64,000 nt of DNA from Burkholderia sp. Ax-1719 (GCF_011753055.1 NZ_VWWJ01000004.1:186001-250000), one strand, 5' to 3'. Positions 25,876-35,514 are shown, numbered from the stretch's first letter. Numbers and translations: made by a program. The notes: a model not told the origin generated them from the letters alone.

Positions 25876-26688
25876 TCACTTCGTGGGCAAACCCGCGAAA
25901 AGCGCCTGGATCTCCGAATACGGCATTGCCTTGTCGTAGAGGCCGTCCGACTTGCCGTCGTGGAGAAAAGCCTGCATCTGTTCCTTCGCCGTCTGTAGCA
26001 CGATCTGCGAGATCGCACCGCCGGCGCTCAGCCTCCGTACGCCGAGCTGACCGAGAGTTGTCGCGTCTGGCAAGCCAGGCAGCGCCATCACGTTCAGGGG
26101 CAGCGTAATCGCGCTCACAACCGCTGCGATATCCGCAGGTTTGGCGAGTGCGGGCAGGAACAGGCCGTCTGCACCGGCGGCTGCATAGAGGTCGCCGCGC
26201 GCGATGGCTTCGTCCGGTTGCTTCGGTTTGTCGACCAGATTCGCGAGGAACACGTCGCTACGCGCGTTGATAAAGAGATCTGCACCGGCCTTTGCAACGG
26301 CTTCGCGGATCGCGCGAATTTTGGCGGCCAGCAGGGAGGGCGCATCGCGGCCGTCTTCGATATTGATGCCCGCCACGCCAAGCTCGACGAGTTGCATGAC
26401 GTTGCTAGCGACCACCTGCGGGTCATCGGAGTAGCCGTTTTCGATGTCCACGGATAGCGGCACTTTCAGCACACGAACGATACGCCGAACAGAGGCCGCC
26501 ACTTCGTCGAAGGGCAATTCGCGGCCGTCCTGATAGCCCAATGCCCACGCAAAGCCCGCACTGGTCGTCGCGATGGCACGCGCTCCCTGCGCTTCGGCAA
26601 GCCGTGCGCTGCCCGCGTCCCAGACGTTGGGCAGACGCAGCGGCGTCGAGTTATCGTGCAACTGGCGGAACGGTTTTGCAATGGACAT
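25876..26688 (-). CDS. Isocitrate lyase/PEP mutase superfamily protein
   Basis: 270-residue TIM-barrel enzyme of the isocitrate lyase/phosphonomutase superfamily. Visible are the N-terminal RLPNVWDAGSARLAEAQGA, the substrate/metal region SVDIENGYSDDP (residues ~83-94), INIEDGRD, and INARSDVF. The catalytic 'KKCGH' loop of true isocitrate lyases is absent, so it is likelier a lyase or hydrolase for a small 2-oxo or 2-methyl acid. ATG at 26688 behind CAGGAAGG. Its promoter region shares operators with the MFS/HxlR locus at 35.4 kb. Confidence 0.88.
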   Translation of the reverse strand: MSIAKPFRQLHDNSTPLRLPNVWDAGSARLAEAQGARAIATTSAGFAWALGYQDGRELPFDEVAASVRRIVRVLKVPLSVDIENGYSDDPQVVASNVMQLVELGVAGINIEDGRDAPSLLAAKIRAIREAVAKAGADLFINARSDVFLANLVDKPKQPDEAIARGDLYAAAGADGLFLPALAKPADIAAVVSAITLPLNVMALPGLPDATTLGQLGVRRLSAGGAISQIVLQTAKEQMQAFLHDGKSDGLYDKAMPYSEIQALFAGLPTK

Positions 26689-26989
26689 GGTGCCTTCCTG
26701 GTTTCAATGAATGGGATGAGCGGCGATAGCCGCGGCGAAACACTGACTTTCGCCATGAAGTTTCTTGATGAAACTATAAGGAATGCCGTCGTGGTGAGCT
26801 ACATGCGAAACCGGAGAACTGTTCCCCACAAACTGGGGAGCTCACGAAAACCAATGCGATGCCAGGACAGGTTTTTCATCATACAAAATGTAGAGTATGT
26901 CAATAATCTAGTATTTTCCCTGGACGCTGCGCATGTTCAGGCGAGGCGGTGTATCGTTAATCGAAGCAGGCCACTCATGGAGGTCAGAC
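26689..26989. promoter_or_regulatory. Promoter region of the PEP-mutase-like operon with two shared operators
   Basis: 301 bp between divergent genes. It holds AGTTTC-N5-GAAACT at 26759-26775, which overlaps a minus-strand TATAGTT -10 candidate (26772-26778 on the plus strand reads AACTATA). A TTCCCC-N7-GGGGA palindrome lies at 26822-26840 inside a 23-bp block nearly identical to one at 35491-35513. No credible gene is seen. Confidence 0.7.
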
Positions 26990-27349
26990 ATGCGCAGAAA
27001 CGCCGAGCTACTCAGAGCGATTCTTTCGTTTATGCAGGACGATGAGAAACCGACCCAGTGCTGCAAGGATATCGAAACCGGCGTAGGGCAAAAGGAAGGG
27101 CATAGCTGGCCGGAAGTGAGGCTGCATCTCGCGCTGCTCAAGGATATGGGTCTCGTGACCGAGTGCACGACTGCCGCGGAATATCGGCTTACCAGCGCGG
27201 GTTACGATGTGGTGGAGAGTGAAAACCCGATCGAACAAATGCGTGCGTGGACGAAAATGGGTAGCAGTCCGAACACGCCGATGACGCCGTCTTTTTCCAC
27301 GTCGCGCCATCCGCTGCCGCCGGCCATTCATAGTCAACGTTTTACCTGA
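26990..27349 (+). CDS. Small DUF2513-like protein
   Basis: 119-residue hypothetical protein. MRRNAELLRAILSFMQDDE followed by VRLHLALLKDMGLV and EYRLTSAGYDVVES has the length and winged-helix-like pattern of DUF2513 proteins, often found in mobile or phage-derived regions. The tail is Pro/Ser/Thr-rich. ATG at 26990 has GGAGG 9 nt upstream; longer in-frame readings lack a ribosome site. Function unknown. A strong hairpin follows its stop. Confidence 0.68.
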   Translation: MRRNAELLRAILSFMQDDEKPTQCCKDIETGVGQKEGHSWPEVRLHLALLKDMGLVTECTTAAEYRLTSAGYDVVESENPIEQMRAWTKMGSSPNTPMTPSFSTSRHPLPPAIHSQRFT

Positions 27350-27355
27350 TCAGTT

Positions 27356-27391
27356 CGTGACTGGCGCATTGAAGCCGATGCGCCAGTCACG
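27356..27391. terminator. Bidirectional terminator hairpin
   Basis: A perfect 14-bp stem, CGTGACTGGCGCAT (27356-27369) with ATGCGCCAGTCACG (27378-27391), around an 8-nt loop. It sits in the 56-nt gap between convergent genes and should fold equally on both strands; T tracts are weak. Confidence 0.75.
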
Positions 27392-27405
27392 ATGCCGATA
27401 TCGCG

Positions 27406-28917
27406 TCAGCCCTTTGACGCTGCAGTTTGCGCGGCCTGTTGCACTGCCTGTTGCACTGCCGGCTGCGGCGCATCCCACCCGCCGCCGAGCGCGCGGAACG
27501 TCCGCACCGCGGCTCTGGCAGCATCCGCTTTGGTTGCGTCCAGATCATCGCGTGCAACCAGAAGCTGCCGGTCTGCGTCCAGCACATCCGTCAACGTGAT
27601 GGAACCGGCACGATACGCTTTCTCCGAAAGATCGCGTGCCCTGGTCAAGGCGGTGACTTCCTGCTGGATCTCCTGAGCGCGAATTTCCGATTGCGAGAGC
27701 GCCATGAAGGCGTTTTCGACGTCTTCGGTCGCCTTGAGCGCGGCCTCCTTGTATTGCGCCAGCGCTTCGGCATTGGCGCCGCGCGCCTGCTTCACTTCGG
27801 CGTCCACCTTGCCGAAATCGAACAGCCGCCACTGGAGCGCGCCCGTTCCGATCGGCTCGAAGGACTTTGCGCTGAACAGGTGATTGGTCGAAATGCTGTC
27901 GAAGCCCAATGCGCCGGACAGCGAGATCTTCGGATAGTAATCGGCAATGGCCACGCCGATGTTCTCGTTGGTGGCCGCCAGATGACGCTCCGCCGCAATG
28001 ATGTCGGGGCGGCGACGCAGCACGTCGACGGGTTGATCGCCTGTGCCAATGGCGGGCACTTCGGGGATGATGGCGGCGTTGGTGTTGAGTTCCGCCGCAT
28101 AGGTCCCGGGTTGCGCGCCCATCAGAACGTCGAGCCGATTCAATTGCGCTTCCAGCGCAATGCGCAGCGCGGGCAGGCTGGCGCGCGCCTGACGCAGCAG
28201 CGCCTCGGCCTGGGCGACTTCGCGTTCGTCGGCCGCGCCCGCCTGCTTGCGGGCCTGAACGAGCGTGAGCAGATGCGCGTCGGTGTCGATCTGGTCCTGC
28301 GTGACCGCCACTTGTGCCTGCAAGCCTCGCACCTGCAGATAGGCGTCAGCCGCGTCCGCGGCTACCGTGATGCGCGTGCCGAGCTGGCCAGCCTCCGCCG
28401 CCTGCTCTTCGTCGAGGGCCGAGGTGTGGGCGCGTCGCAGTCCGCCTGCAAGATCGATTTCCCAGCTGGCCGTTGCGCCCACAACGTATTGCTTCTGGTC
28501 GCGGCTGTAGTTGGGAAAGGCGCTCGCGAGCGTGCCAAGCGGGCTGGTCGTGCTCTGATGTTCGGCCGTTGCGGAGCCGCCCGCATCGACGGTCGGCAGC
28601 AGTTGTGCGCCTGCGGCTTGCGCCGCCGCGCGCGCCTGACTGACCCGCGCAATCGCAGCCTGGAGGCTGAGGTTCTGGTCGAGCGCGCGTTGTACGACCT
28701 TTTCCAGCATCGGATCGTTGAAGCCCGTCCACCAGTTGTCCAGCTTCGGCGCGGGAAGCGTCGTCTGCCGGTTGGCCACCGCTTCGGTGTTATGAAACGG
28801 CGCCATGTCGGTTTTGGGCGCAACGTAGTTCGGACCGACGGCGCATCCCACGAGACCAGCGCTCACGATCAGACTGCCGATGATCGCTTTTGCGGTTTTT
28901 GCCATGAACTGACTCAT
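27406..28917 (-). CDS. Outer-membrane efflux lipoprotein (OprM/NodT family)
   Basis: 503-residue TolC-type channel subunit. Signal peptide with lipobox LVGC places the lipidated cysteine at residue 25. Two repeated outer-membrane-efflux domains follow, with KLDNWWTGFNDPMLEKVV, NLSLQAAIARVSQARA, VDVLRRRPDIIAAERHLAATN and a C-terminal SITLTDVLDADRQLL. It closes the tripartite pump and overlaps the RND permease stop by 4 nt (ATGA), which fixes the start at 28917. The last residues repeat AVQQ units (about 27412-27450), a low-complexity tail. Confidence 0.93.
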   Translation of the reverse strand: MSQFMAKTAKAIIGSLIVSAGLVGCAVGPNYVAPKTDMAPFHNTEAVANRQTTLPAPKLDNWWTGFNDPMLEKVVQRALDQNLSLQAAIARVSQARAAAQAAGAQLLPTVDAGGSATAEHQSTTSPLGTLASAFPNYSRDQKQYVVGATASWEIDLAGGLRRAHTSALDEEQAAEAGQLGTRITVAADAADAYLQVRGLQAQVAVTQDQIDTDAHLLTLVQARKQAGAADEREVAQAEALLRQARASLPALRIALEAQLNRLDVLMGAQPGTYAAELNTNAAIIPEVPAIGTGDQPVDVLRRRPDIIAAERHLAATNENIGVAIADYYPKISLSGALGFDSISTNHLFSAKSFEPIGTGALQWRLFDFGKVDAEVKQARGANAEALAQYKEAALKATEDVENAFMALSQSEIRAQEIQQEVTALTRARDLSEKAYRAGSITLTDVLDADRQLLVARDDLDATKADAARAAVRTFRALGGGWDAPQPAVQQAVQQAAQTAASKG

Positions 28918-31900
28918 TTTGCTTCTCCACTGCTGAGCTTGCGGGGCAGCGCAGGTGCACGCTTGACGCCGAGCTTGCGAACAAAGGCATAAAACGCCGG
29001 GGTGAAGGCGAGGCCGAAGATCGTCACGCCGAGCATCCCGAAGAACACCGTGGTGCCCAGCGACTGACGCATTTCCGAACCCGCACCGCTGGCAATCGCA
29101 AGTGGCGCGACCCCGGCAATAAACGCCAGCGAGGTCATCAGGATCGGGCGCAGACGAACATGCGCTGCATGAGTGGCGGCGTCTTCCGCGCCCACACCGT
29201 CTTCGTCCTGACGTTGTTTCGCGAATTCCACGATCAGGATCGCGTTTTTCGCCGCCAGTCCAACCAGCACGACGAAGCCGATCTGCGCCAGGATGTCGAT
29301 AGGCATGCCACGCATATTCAGACCGATTGCCGCTGCAAACAGACACATCGGCACGATCAGCACGATCGCCAGCGGCGTTTTCCAGCTTTCATACTGGGCC
29401 GCAAGCACGAGGAACACGAACAGCGCCGATGCCGCAAAGATCACGAGCGGCGACATCTTTTGCTCTTCCTGCTGGTGCGCGAGATCGGTCCATTCATACG
29501 AGACGCCGTTCGGAAGGACCTCGTTGGCCAGTTGCTCCATGCGTTTCATTGCGTCGCCCGACGACTCGCCCGGCGCTGCCGCGCCCATGATTTCCGCTGC
29601 GGGATAGAGGTTGTAACGCGGTACGCGGTATGGCGTGGTGTTGTCCTTGAACGTCGCCACCGTACCGATGGGCACCATCTCGCCCGACGCATTGCGCACT
29701 TTCAAGCGGCCCAGATCCTCTGGAGTCCTGCGGAATGCTTCATCGCCCTGAACGCGGACCTGATAGGTGCGGCCCAGATAGTTAAAGTCATTCACATACT
29801 GCGAACCGAGGTAAAGCTCCATCGTCGAAAACACATCAGTCGGCGTGAGCCCGACTTTTTCTGCCTTCAGGCGATCGACATCGGCATAGACGGACGGTGC
29901 GCCGGCGTTATAAAGCGTGAATACACCGCCAAAAGCCTTGTCCTTGTTCGCCGCCGCCACCAGCGAATTGGCTGCGGCTGCGAGCGCCTGCGGGCCAACC
30001 CCAGCGCGGTCTTCCAGCATCATCTTGAAGCCGCCCGCCGCGCCCAACCCCTGAACCGGCGGCGGATTCACGACGATCACAACGGCGTCCTTGACGCCTG
30101 CCAGACGTTGGCGCAGCGTCACCAGCATGGTTGCGGCGTTTACACCGGGGATGTGCTCGCCGTACAGCGACGGCAGGCCGGTAAAGATCGTGCCCACGTT
30201 TGGCGCAATCGTGCCAGTGGTCACGTCGAAGCCGGTCACCGGCGATGTGTGGTCGATGCCGCGGGTCTTGAGCGCGATATCGTTCACTTCGCGCACGACC
30301 TTGTCCGTGCGTTCTAGGCTGGAACCCGGCGGCAGCAGCACGATGATGGCCTGATAACCGATGTCCTGCTCGGGAATAAAGCCGGTAGGCATTCTGGCCA
30401 TCTGAATGCCGGTTGCTGCGATCAGACCGGCGTAGACAATGAGCATGACCGTGGTGGCGCGAACGAAGCGTCCCGTGATCTTGCCGTAGCGTCCCGAAAG
30501 CCATTCGAACGATGCATTGAAGCGGCCAAAGACAGCATGATGTGCTCGGCCAAGCGCCGTCGAACCGCCGTGGGTCTTTTCCATGTTGTGCGGCTTGAGC
30601 AGCACTGCGCACAAGGCCGGGCTCAGCGTGAGCGAGACGAAGCACGAGATGACCGTGGAAGCCGCAATGGTGATGGCAAACTGCTTGAAAAACAGGCCTG
30701 AAATGCCGGACATCAGCGCAGCGGGGCCAAACACCGCGCAAAGCGTGAGTGCAATGGCGATAAGCGCCGTCGACACCTCGTTCATGGTTTGATGCGCGGC
30801 CTCGCGCGGCGTCATGCCGAGCGCCATATTCCGCTCGACGTTTTCGACCACGACGATGGCGTCGTCCACCACGATACCGACTGCGAGCACAATCCCGAAC
30901 AACGACAGATTATTGATCGATGCGCCGAAGAGCGAAAGAATCGTGAACGTCCCCAGCAGCGAAACCGGGATCGCCACCACGGGAATAATCGTCGCGCGCC
31001 AGTTTTGCAGGAACAGATACACCACGCCCACCACCAGCAGAATCGCAATCGCAATAGTCTTGATCACTTCTTCGATCGACTGGCCGACAAACGTGGTCGG
31101 GTCATAGATCTTCATGTAGTCGACGCCCGGAGGAAACTGCTTTTTCAGCTCCGCCATCTTGTCCCACACGGCGTGTTCGACCTGCACCACGTTTGCATCG
31201 GGTGTGGCGACGACGAACCACGGCGCCGCTGCTGCGCGGTCGGCATAGGCCTTCGAACCATAATCGACCGAACCAAGTTCGACGTGGCCGATGTCGCGAA
31301 TGCGCGTGACGCGGCCGTCTGCGTCGGATTTCACCACCACGTCGCCGAACTGCTCGGGCGTGGTCAGGCGGCCCAGCGCTTCAACATTGATCTGGTATGC
31401 GCCATTGCTCGTGATCGGCGGCTGATTGAGCACGCCCGCCGAAACCGGCGCATTTTGCGCGCGCAGGACGCCCAGCACGTCGCTTGCGCTGATGTTATAA
31501 GCCGCAGCTTTGTCCGGATCGATCCAGATACGCATCGCGTACTGACGCTCACCGAACAACTGGAAGTCCGACACACCTGGCAAACGCGCGATCTGGTCGC
31601 GTATCTTCAGCATGTAATTGGACAGATATTCGGGGCTGCGCGAGCCGTCCGGCGAATAGACGTGTACGCCCAGCAGCAGCGCATCGATAGTCTTCTTCAC
31701 CTGCACGCCTTGCAACTGAACGTCGGGCGGCAGGCGCGTGAGCGTATCTTCTACGCGATTGCGCGTGAGCATCAGCGCAACGTTTGGATCGGTGCCCACC
31801 TTGAAGATCACCGTGATCTTCAACTGTCCGTTGCCGGTGGACTGGCTCGAAATATAGTCCATGTTTTCGACGCCGTTGACGGCCTGCTCCAGCGGCGTGG

Positions 31901-32090
31901 CCACCGTGCGGGCGATCGTGTCAGCCGAAGCGCCGGGATACGACGTGGTGATCTGAACGGTCGTCGGCACGATGTTCGGATACTGCGCGACGGGCAGCGA
32001 AAACATCGTCACCAGCCCGATCAGAACGGCGAAGATATTGAGCACTGCGGCAAAGCGCGGATGTTCAATAAAAAAGTGCGTGAGTTTCAT
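28914..32090 (-). CDS. RND efflux permease (HAE1/AcrB-type)
   Basis: 1058-residue inner-membrane proton-driven multidrug pump of normal family length. It has the N-terminal FFIEHPRFAAVLNIFAVL, the proton-relay pair in AVGIVVDDAIVVVENVERN (segment 4), the porter-domain start PVAQYPNIVPTTVQITTSYP and the C-terminal GLAAKNAILIVEFA. It lies between adaptor and channel genes with ATGA overlaps on both sides, so all three subunits are made together. Likely substrates are amphiphilic drugs or organic acids. Induction is presumably through the divergent TetR at 33506. Confidence 0.95.
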   Translation of the reverse strand: MKLTHFFIEHPRFAAVLNIFAVLIGLVTMFSLPVAQYPNIVPTTVQITTSYPGASADTIARTVATPLEQAVNGVENMDYISSQSTGNGQLKITVIFKVGTDPNVALMLTRNRVEDTLTRLPPDVQLQGVQVKKTIDALLLGVHVYSPDGSRSPEYLSNYMLKIRDQIARLPGVSDFQLFGERQYAMRIWIDPDKAAAYNISASDVLGVLRAQNAPVSAGVLNQPPITSNGAYQINVEALGRLTTPEQFGDVVVKSDADGRVTRIRDIGHVELGSVDYGSKAYADRAAAAPWFVVATPDANVVQVEHAVWDKMAELKKQFPPGVDYMKIYDPTTFVGQSIEEVIKTIAIAILLVVGVVYLFLQNWRATIIPVVAIPVSLLGTFTILSLFGASINNLSLFGIVLAVGIVVDDAIVVVENVERNMALGMTPREAAHQTMNEVSTALIAIALTLCAVFGPAALMSGISGLFFKQFAITIAASTVISCFVSLTLSPALCAVLLKPHNMEKTHGGSTALGRAHHAVFGRFNASFEWLSGRYGKITGRFVRATTVMLIVYAGLIAATGIQMARMPTGFIPEQDIGYQAIIVLLPPGSSLERTDKVVREVNDIALKTRGIDHTSPVTGFDVTTGTIAPNVGTIFTGLPSLYGEHIPGVNAATMLVTLRQRLAGVKDAVVIVVNPPPVQGLGAAGGFKMMLEDRAGVGPQALAAAANSLVAAANKDKAFGGVFTLYNAGAPSVYADVDRLKAEKVGLTPTDVFSTMELYLGSQYVNDFNYLGRTYQVRVQGDEAFRRTPEDLGRLKVRNASGEMVPIGTVATFKDNTTPYRVPRYNLYPAAEIMGAAAPGESSGDAMKRMEQLANEVLPNGVSYEWTDLAHQQEEQKMSPLVIFAASALFVFLVLAAQYESWKTPLAIVLIVPMCLFAAAIGLNMRGMPIDILAQIGFVVLVGLAAKNAILIVEFAKQRQDEDGVGAEDAATHAAHVRLRPILMTSLAFIAGVAPLAIASGAGSEMRQSLGTTVFFGMLGVTIFGLAFTPAFYAFVRKLGVKRAPALPRKLSSGEAK

Positions 32091-33337
32091 GATTTAGCTC
32101 CGCCGTCGTCTTGCGACGACGTGAACTCGATAGTTCCGTCATGCGGGGACACCTTCGAACCCGGCCGGACTTTAGGCAGACCGTCGATGATGACCTTGTC
32201 GGTCGGTGCAAGACCCGCGCGAATCACGCGCAGCCCGCCGCGCAGATCGCCGATCTCGACCTTCCTGGGCGTGGCGACATCGTCGGGGCCAAGCACAAAC
32301 ACCATGTGATCGGTCTGATCGGCCAGCACCGCTGCATCGGGCACGAGCAGCGCGGGCTGCGGTGCGGACGTCGCCAGACGCACGCGCGCAAAGCCGCCAG
32401 GCGTGAGCGAAAGATCGGCATTGGGAATGGTTGCGCGGGCGTGAATCGTGCCGCTCGAACGGTCAAGGGCGTTGTCGATGAAATTGAGCGTGCCCTGGCG
32501 CGTGAAGCCGGTCGCGCCTGTGGGCGAGATCGTGACCTTGTCGGCGAGCGGGCCTTGCTGATTGGCACGCGATTGCTGGAACGCCGCATAGTCGTTTTCG
32601 CTCATGTCGAAATCCAGATAAACCGGATCGAGCGAGACGATGGTGGCGAGCAGCGTCGTGGGGCTGCTGCCTGCGCGGCTGCCGGATACCAGATTGCCGG
32701 TCGACACCAGGTGTGTACCCATGCGGCCCGTGAACGGCGCCTTGATCGCGCAGCGGTCCAGATCGAATTTCGCATCGCGCACGAGCGCATTGGCGTTATC
32801 GACTGCGGCCTGCGCCGCGTGTTGTTCGGCGACGCGTTGATCGACGTTTTCCACCGTGCCGGCTTCCGCTTGCTGCAGTTGCTGTGCACGCGCCAGTTCA
32901 CGCGTGGCCAGCGCGAGGCGCGCATTGGCCGATTCGAGCTGTGCGGTCGCTTCGCTGAGCTTGATCTGATAGGGCTCGGGATCGACTTCGAACAGCAGAT
33001 CGCCCTTGTGGACGATATCGCCGTCCTTGAAATTAATCTGGGTCAGCGTGCCGCCTACCTGGGCGCGAATCTCGACGCGATTGACTGCCGAGAATTGACC
33101 GAGGAAACCGAGGCGCGTTTCGATGTCGTGCTGCAGTGGTGCGCTGATAGCAACCGGCGGCGCAGGCGGCGCGGCCGCCGCTTCGGTGTGTGAGCTGCGC
33201 AGATGCCACGCCGTAGCAGCTACGGCAACAATGACGGCGAGAGCGATGGTCTTGCCAATCCAACGCGGGGAGCCGGAGTGTGCCGGGGTCCCGGGTACGA
33301 CGACCCTTTCCTCGGCTTGATCAACGGGCTGATTCAT
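32087..33337 (-). CDS. RND periplasmic adaptor (HlyD/AcrA family)
   Basis: 416-residue membrane-fusion protein and first gene of the pump operon. It has a short cytoplasmic N-terminus, one membrane anchor (KTIALAVIVAVAATAWHL, residues ~30-47), a lipoyl/barrel-sandwich domain (VEIRAQVGGTLTQINFKDGDIVHKGDLLFEVDP), an alpha-helical hairpin rich in Ala/Gln, and a beta-barrel domain. No lipobox, unlike AcrA, so it is anchored by the membrane segment. Its stop overlaps the permease start by 4 nt. Confidence 0.94.
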   Translation of the reverse strand: MNQPVDQAEERVVVPGTPAHSGSPRWIGKTIALAVIVAVAATAWHLRSSHTEAAAAPPAPPVAISAPLQHDIETRLGFLGQFSAVNRVEIRAQVGGTLTQINFKDGDIVHKGDLLFEVDPEPYQIKLSEATAQLESANARLALATRELARAQQLQQAEAGTVENVDQRVAEQHAAQAAVDNANALVRDAKFDLDRCAIKAPFTGRMGTHLVSTGNLVSGSRAGSSPTTLLATIVSLDPVYLDFDMSENDYAAFQQSRANQQGPLADKVTISPTGATGFTRQGTLNFIDNALDRSSGTIHARATIPNADLSLTPGGFARVRLATSAPQPALLVPDAAVLADQTDHMVFVLGPDDVATPRKVEIGDLRGGLRVIRAGLAPTDKVIIDGLPKVRPGSKVSPHDGTIEFTSSQDDGGAKS

Positions 33338-33424
33338 AGTGATCCTAAGTAGGTGAACGTGTTGGGCGCCGGGTGATTGCGTACTTGACTCAGCCCAACT
33401 CCGCGTTAGATGACTGACCTTAAC

Positions 33425-33441
33425 TATCTGGCGTCAAGATA
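33425..33441. promoter_or_regulatory. TetR operator candidate of the efflux operon
   Basis: TATCT-N7-AGATA is a perfect inverted repeat midway between the divergent adaptor and TetR genes, directly beside a plus-strand TATAAT at 33447-33452. Position and symmetry suit autorepression and control of the pump. Confidence 0.5.
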
Positions 33442-33505
33442 ATGCGTATAATCCAGAATGTCAAGGTTACGAACCAACGCTGCCAGTGCAGCGAGGAGTA
33501 AAGCC

Positions 33506-34120
33506 ATGAAAAAGTCGAGAGTGGAAACGGCGCAAACGCGTAAGCGCATCGTTCAGGCTGCCGCGCAGGCGTTCAGGAGCAACGGAATTCATGCCACCGG
33601 CGTGGCGGAAATCATGTCGGCGGCCGGCTTGACGCACGGCGCGTTCTACCGCCATTTCGCCTCCAAGGAGCATCTGGTGGCGGAGGCGTGCGCGGCCGGC
33701 ATGGCATCCACGCGCGACGCCATCGACGCCTCGGTCAAAAACGGGGAACAGGCATTTCTCGATCATTTCGAAGCCCACCTTCTGGATAAAAGCGCGGAAG
33801 CCTGTCTCGGCGAATGCCCCTTGATCGCCATGGGCAGCGAACTGGCCCGTGCGGATAAGGAGACCCGGCACGCCGCGACGCGCGGATACCGCGAACTGAT
33901 CAAGACCATGGCGGCCAACGGTGCATCGGACGAAGGGGCAGCCATGTTCGTGTTCTCTGCGATCCTGGGGGCGGTCACGGTGTCCCGGATCGTCGATGAC
34001 CCGGATCTGGCGGCGCGCATTCTTGCCGAAGCGAAGCAGCGCATCGCGACGTTGTGGTCAAACGCTTGCGAAAGAGATACGACAGTCCAGCAAGGCATTG
34101 CAGAGCTGGAAAATCACTAA
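33506..34120 (+). CDS. TetR/AcrR-family regulator of the efflux operon
   Basis: 204-residue TetR repressor: HTH in RIVQAAAQAFRSNGIHATGVAEIMSAAGLTHGAFYRHFASKEHL (residues ~13-55) and a C-terminal domain with ACLGECPLIAMGSELARAD, including the CPL motif also seen in the TetR at 21313. ATG at 33506 follows GAGGAG. Divergent from the tripartite pump operon, which is the standard arrangement of a local repressor relieved by pump substrates. Confidence 0.92.
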   Translation: MKKSRVETAQTRKRIVQAAAQAFRSNGIHATGVAEIMSAAGLTHGAFYRHFASKEHLVAEACAAGMASTRDAIDASVKNGEQAFLDHFEAHLLDKSAEACLGECPLIAMGSELARADKETRHAATRGYRELIKTMAANGASDEGAAMFVFSAILGAVTVSRIVDDPDLAARILAEAKQRIATLWSNACERDTTVQQGIAELENH

Positions 34121-34216
34121 GAATGACTAATTAATACGGATTCGTTATTCGGGAAAAAGACGGTTGAATGGCCTGTCCCGGCGCTTCGAACGACTGGTCG
34201 CCGGGCTTTTGTCTGC

Positions 34217-35389
34217 TTACGCTGCCGCCGTTGCAGTGGTCCTGGCGACTGAGGCAATGCGGCGGCTGGCCAGTTCGGAAACCCCCAGCGCTACGACCAC
34301 CGCGATGCTGGAAAGAAAACCCAGGTGATGGGCGCCCACCATCGGGATCGCAGCCGCGCCAACCGCGCCGGCAATCGACACGCCAATATAGGTGCTAGAC
34401 GTATTCAAACCGACCAGCACGGACGTCATCGGCGGATTCAGGTTGGCAAGGCGGAATTGCTGCGGATTGAGAAAGCCCCACGAACACGCGCCCCACACGA
34501 GAACGGCGGGTACGGCACTCCAGAGATGCGCGCTCGACCACGGAATCGTGAAAGTCACGATGGCGACTGCCGTGAGCATCAGCACCAGCACCTTGCGTGA
34601 GCCAATCTTGTCGAGAATACGGCCGGTCAGCAGATTCGTCGTCGTTCCGGCAAGTCCGAACAGCACCAGCAGCGCTCCCAGTACGGCCGGGTGATGGCCG
34701 GTGGCGCGGTCGAATACGACCGGGAAGTAGCAGAAAATCGTGAAGGTGCCGAGTTGCGCCAGCACCGTGGCGAACAACGTCAGGCCCACGCGTGAATCCG
34801 CAAGCGGGGCGAGGCGTCTGGAGAGCGAGATAGCCGGCGCAAGCGGCACTTCCGGCATGAGCGCCCAGATTCCCGCAAATGCGGCGCTGCCGAGGGTGGC
34901 GACGAACACCAGCGTCCAATGCCAGCTTGCCAGCCCGCCGATCACCGCCCCGAGCGGCGACCCCATGGCGGTCGCGCTGGTCAGCCCGGCCACGACGATC
35001 GACAGGGCGTAGCCGCGTCGCTCCGGCGGCACCAGCGCCGCAGCGGTGCCGCTGGCGGTGGGCGAGAACATGGCGGCGCCTAGACCGGCAAGTGCCCGCG
35101 TCGCCAGTGCGATGCCGATGTTCGGCGCGAAGAGGGTGCCCACATTGGCGAGCACGAACAGTCCGATGCCGCCGAGCAACATGCGCTTGCGTGCAACGTT
35201 CGCCGCGAGCGCGGCAATGGTTGGTCCAAGCAGCGCATAGCTCAGCGCATACACCGTAATCAGCTGGCCGGCTGCGCCAATGCTCACATGAAAGGAGTGT
35301 GCGATTTCGGGCAGGATGCCCGCGAAAACGAAGCTGTCGGTGCCTAGCGCGAACATGCCCAGCGCGAGGGTCAGAAGGCGGCGATCCAT
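34217..35389 (-). CDS. MFS transporter (DHA1/AraJ-like)
   Basis: 390-residue inner-membrane protein with 12 membrane segments, opening MDRRLLTLALGMFALGTDSFVFAGILPEIA, typical of the DHA1 family of sugar-efflux and chloramphenicol-type exporters. LSYALLGPTIAALAANVARKRMLLGG contains the motif A loop. GAGGAAACA precedes the ATG. Divergent from an HxlR regulator. Three operator-like palindromes fill the 162-bp gap. Substrate unknown, though shared operators link it to the PEP-mutase-like operon. Confidence 0.9.
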   Translation of the reverse strand: MDRRLLTLALGMFALGTDSFVFAGILPEIAHSFHVSIGAAGQLITVYALSYALLGPTIAALAANVARKRMLLGGIGLFVLANVGTLFAPNIGIALATRALAGLGAAMFSPTASGTAAALVPPERRGYALSIVVAGLTSATAMGSPLGAVIGGLASWHWTLVFVATLGSAAFAGIWALMPEVPLAPAISLSRRLAPLADSRVGLTLFATVLAQLGTFTIFCYFPVVFDRATGHHPAVLGALLVLFGLAGTTTNLLTGRILDKIGSRKVLVLMLTAVAIVTFTIPWSSAHLWSAVPAVLVWGACSWGFLNPQQFRLANLNPPMTSVLVGLNTSSTYIGVSIAGAVGAAAIPMVGAHHLGFLSSIAVVVALGVSELASRRIASVARTTATAAA

Positions 35390-35418
35390 GTTGTTTCCTC
35401 AGTCGGTCTACGTCGTTG

Positions 35419-35435
35419 AGTTTCGTGGCGAAACT
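35419..35435. promoter_or_regulatory. AGTTTC-N5-GAAACT palindrome, MFS-proximal
   Basis: A perfect 6+6 inverted repeat 30 bp upstream of the MFS start, just downstream of a minus-strand TATAGTT -10 candidate (AACTATA at 35446-35452). The same palindrome with the same 5-bp spacing occurs at 26759-26775; an imperfect copy is at 35514-35530. Repressor-site position. Confidence 0.7.
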
Positions 35436-35490
35436 GTTGTGGCCGAACTATAGGGAACGCAGTTGCATCACGCTACTGTCCACGACGGGT

Positions 35491-35514
35491 AACTGTTCCC
35501 CACAAAATGGGGAA
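35491..35514. promoter_or_regulatory. Shared TTCCCC-N7-GGGGAA operator
   Basis: The 23 bp at 35491-35513 match 26817-26839 with one substitution, and the core is a perfect TTCCCC/GGGGAA inverted repeat. In both loci this block lies exactly 45 bp from the same AACTATA (-10 on the minus strand), an activator-like upstream position. Confidence 0.7.
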
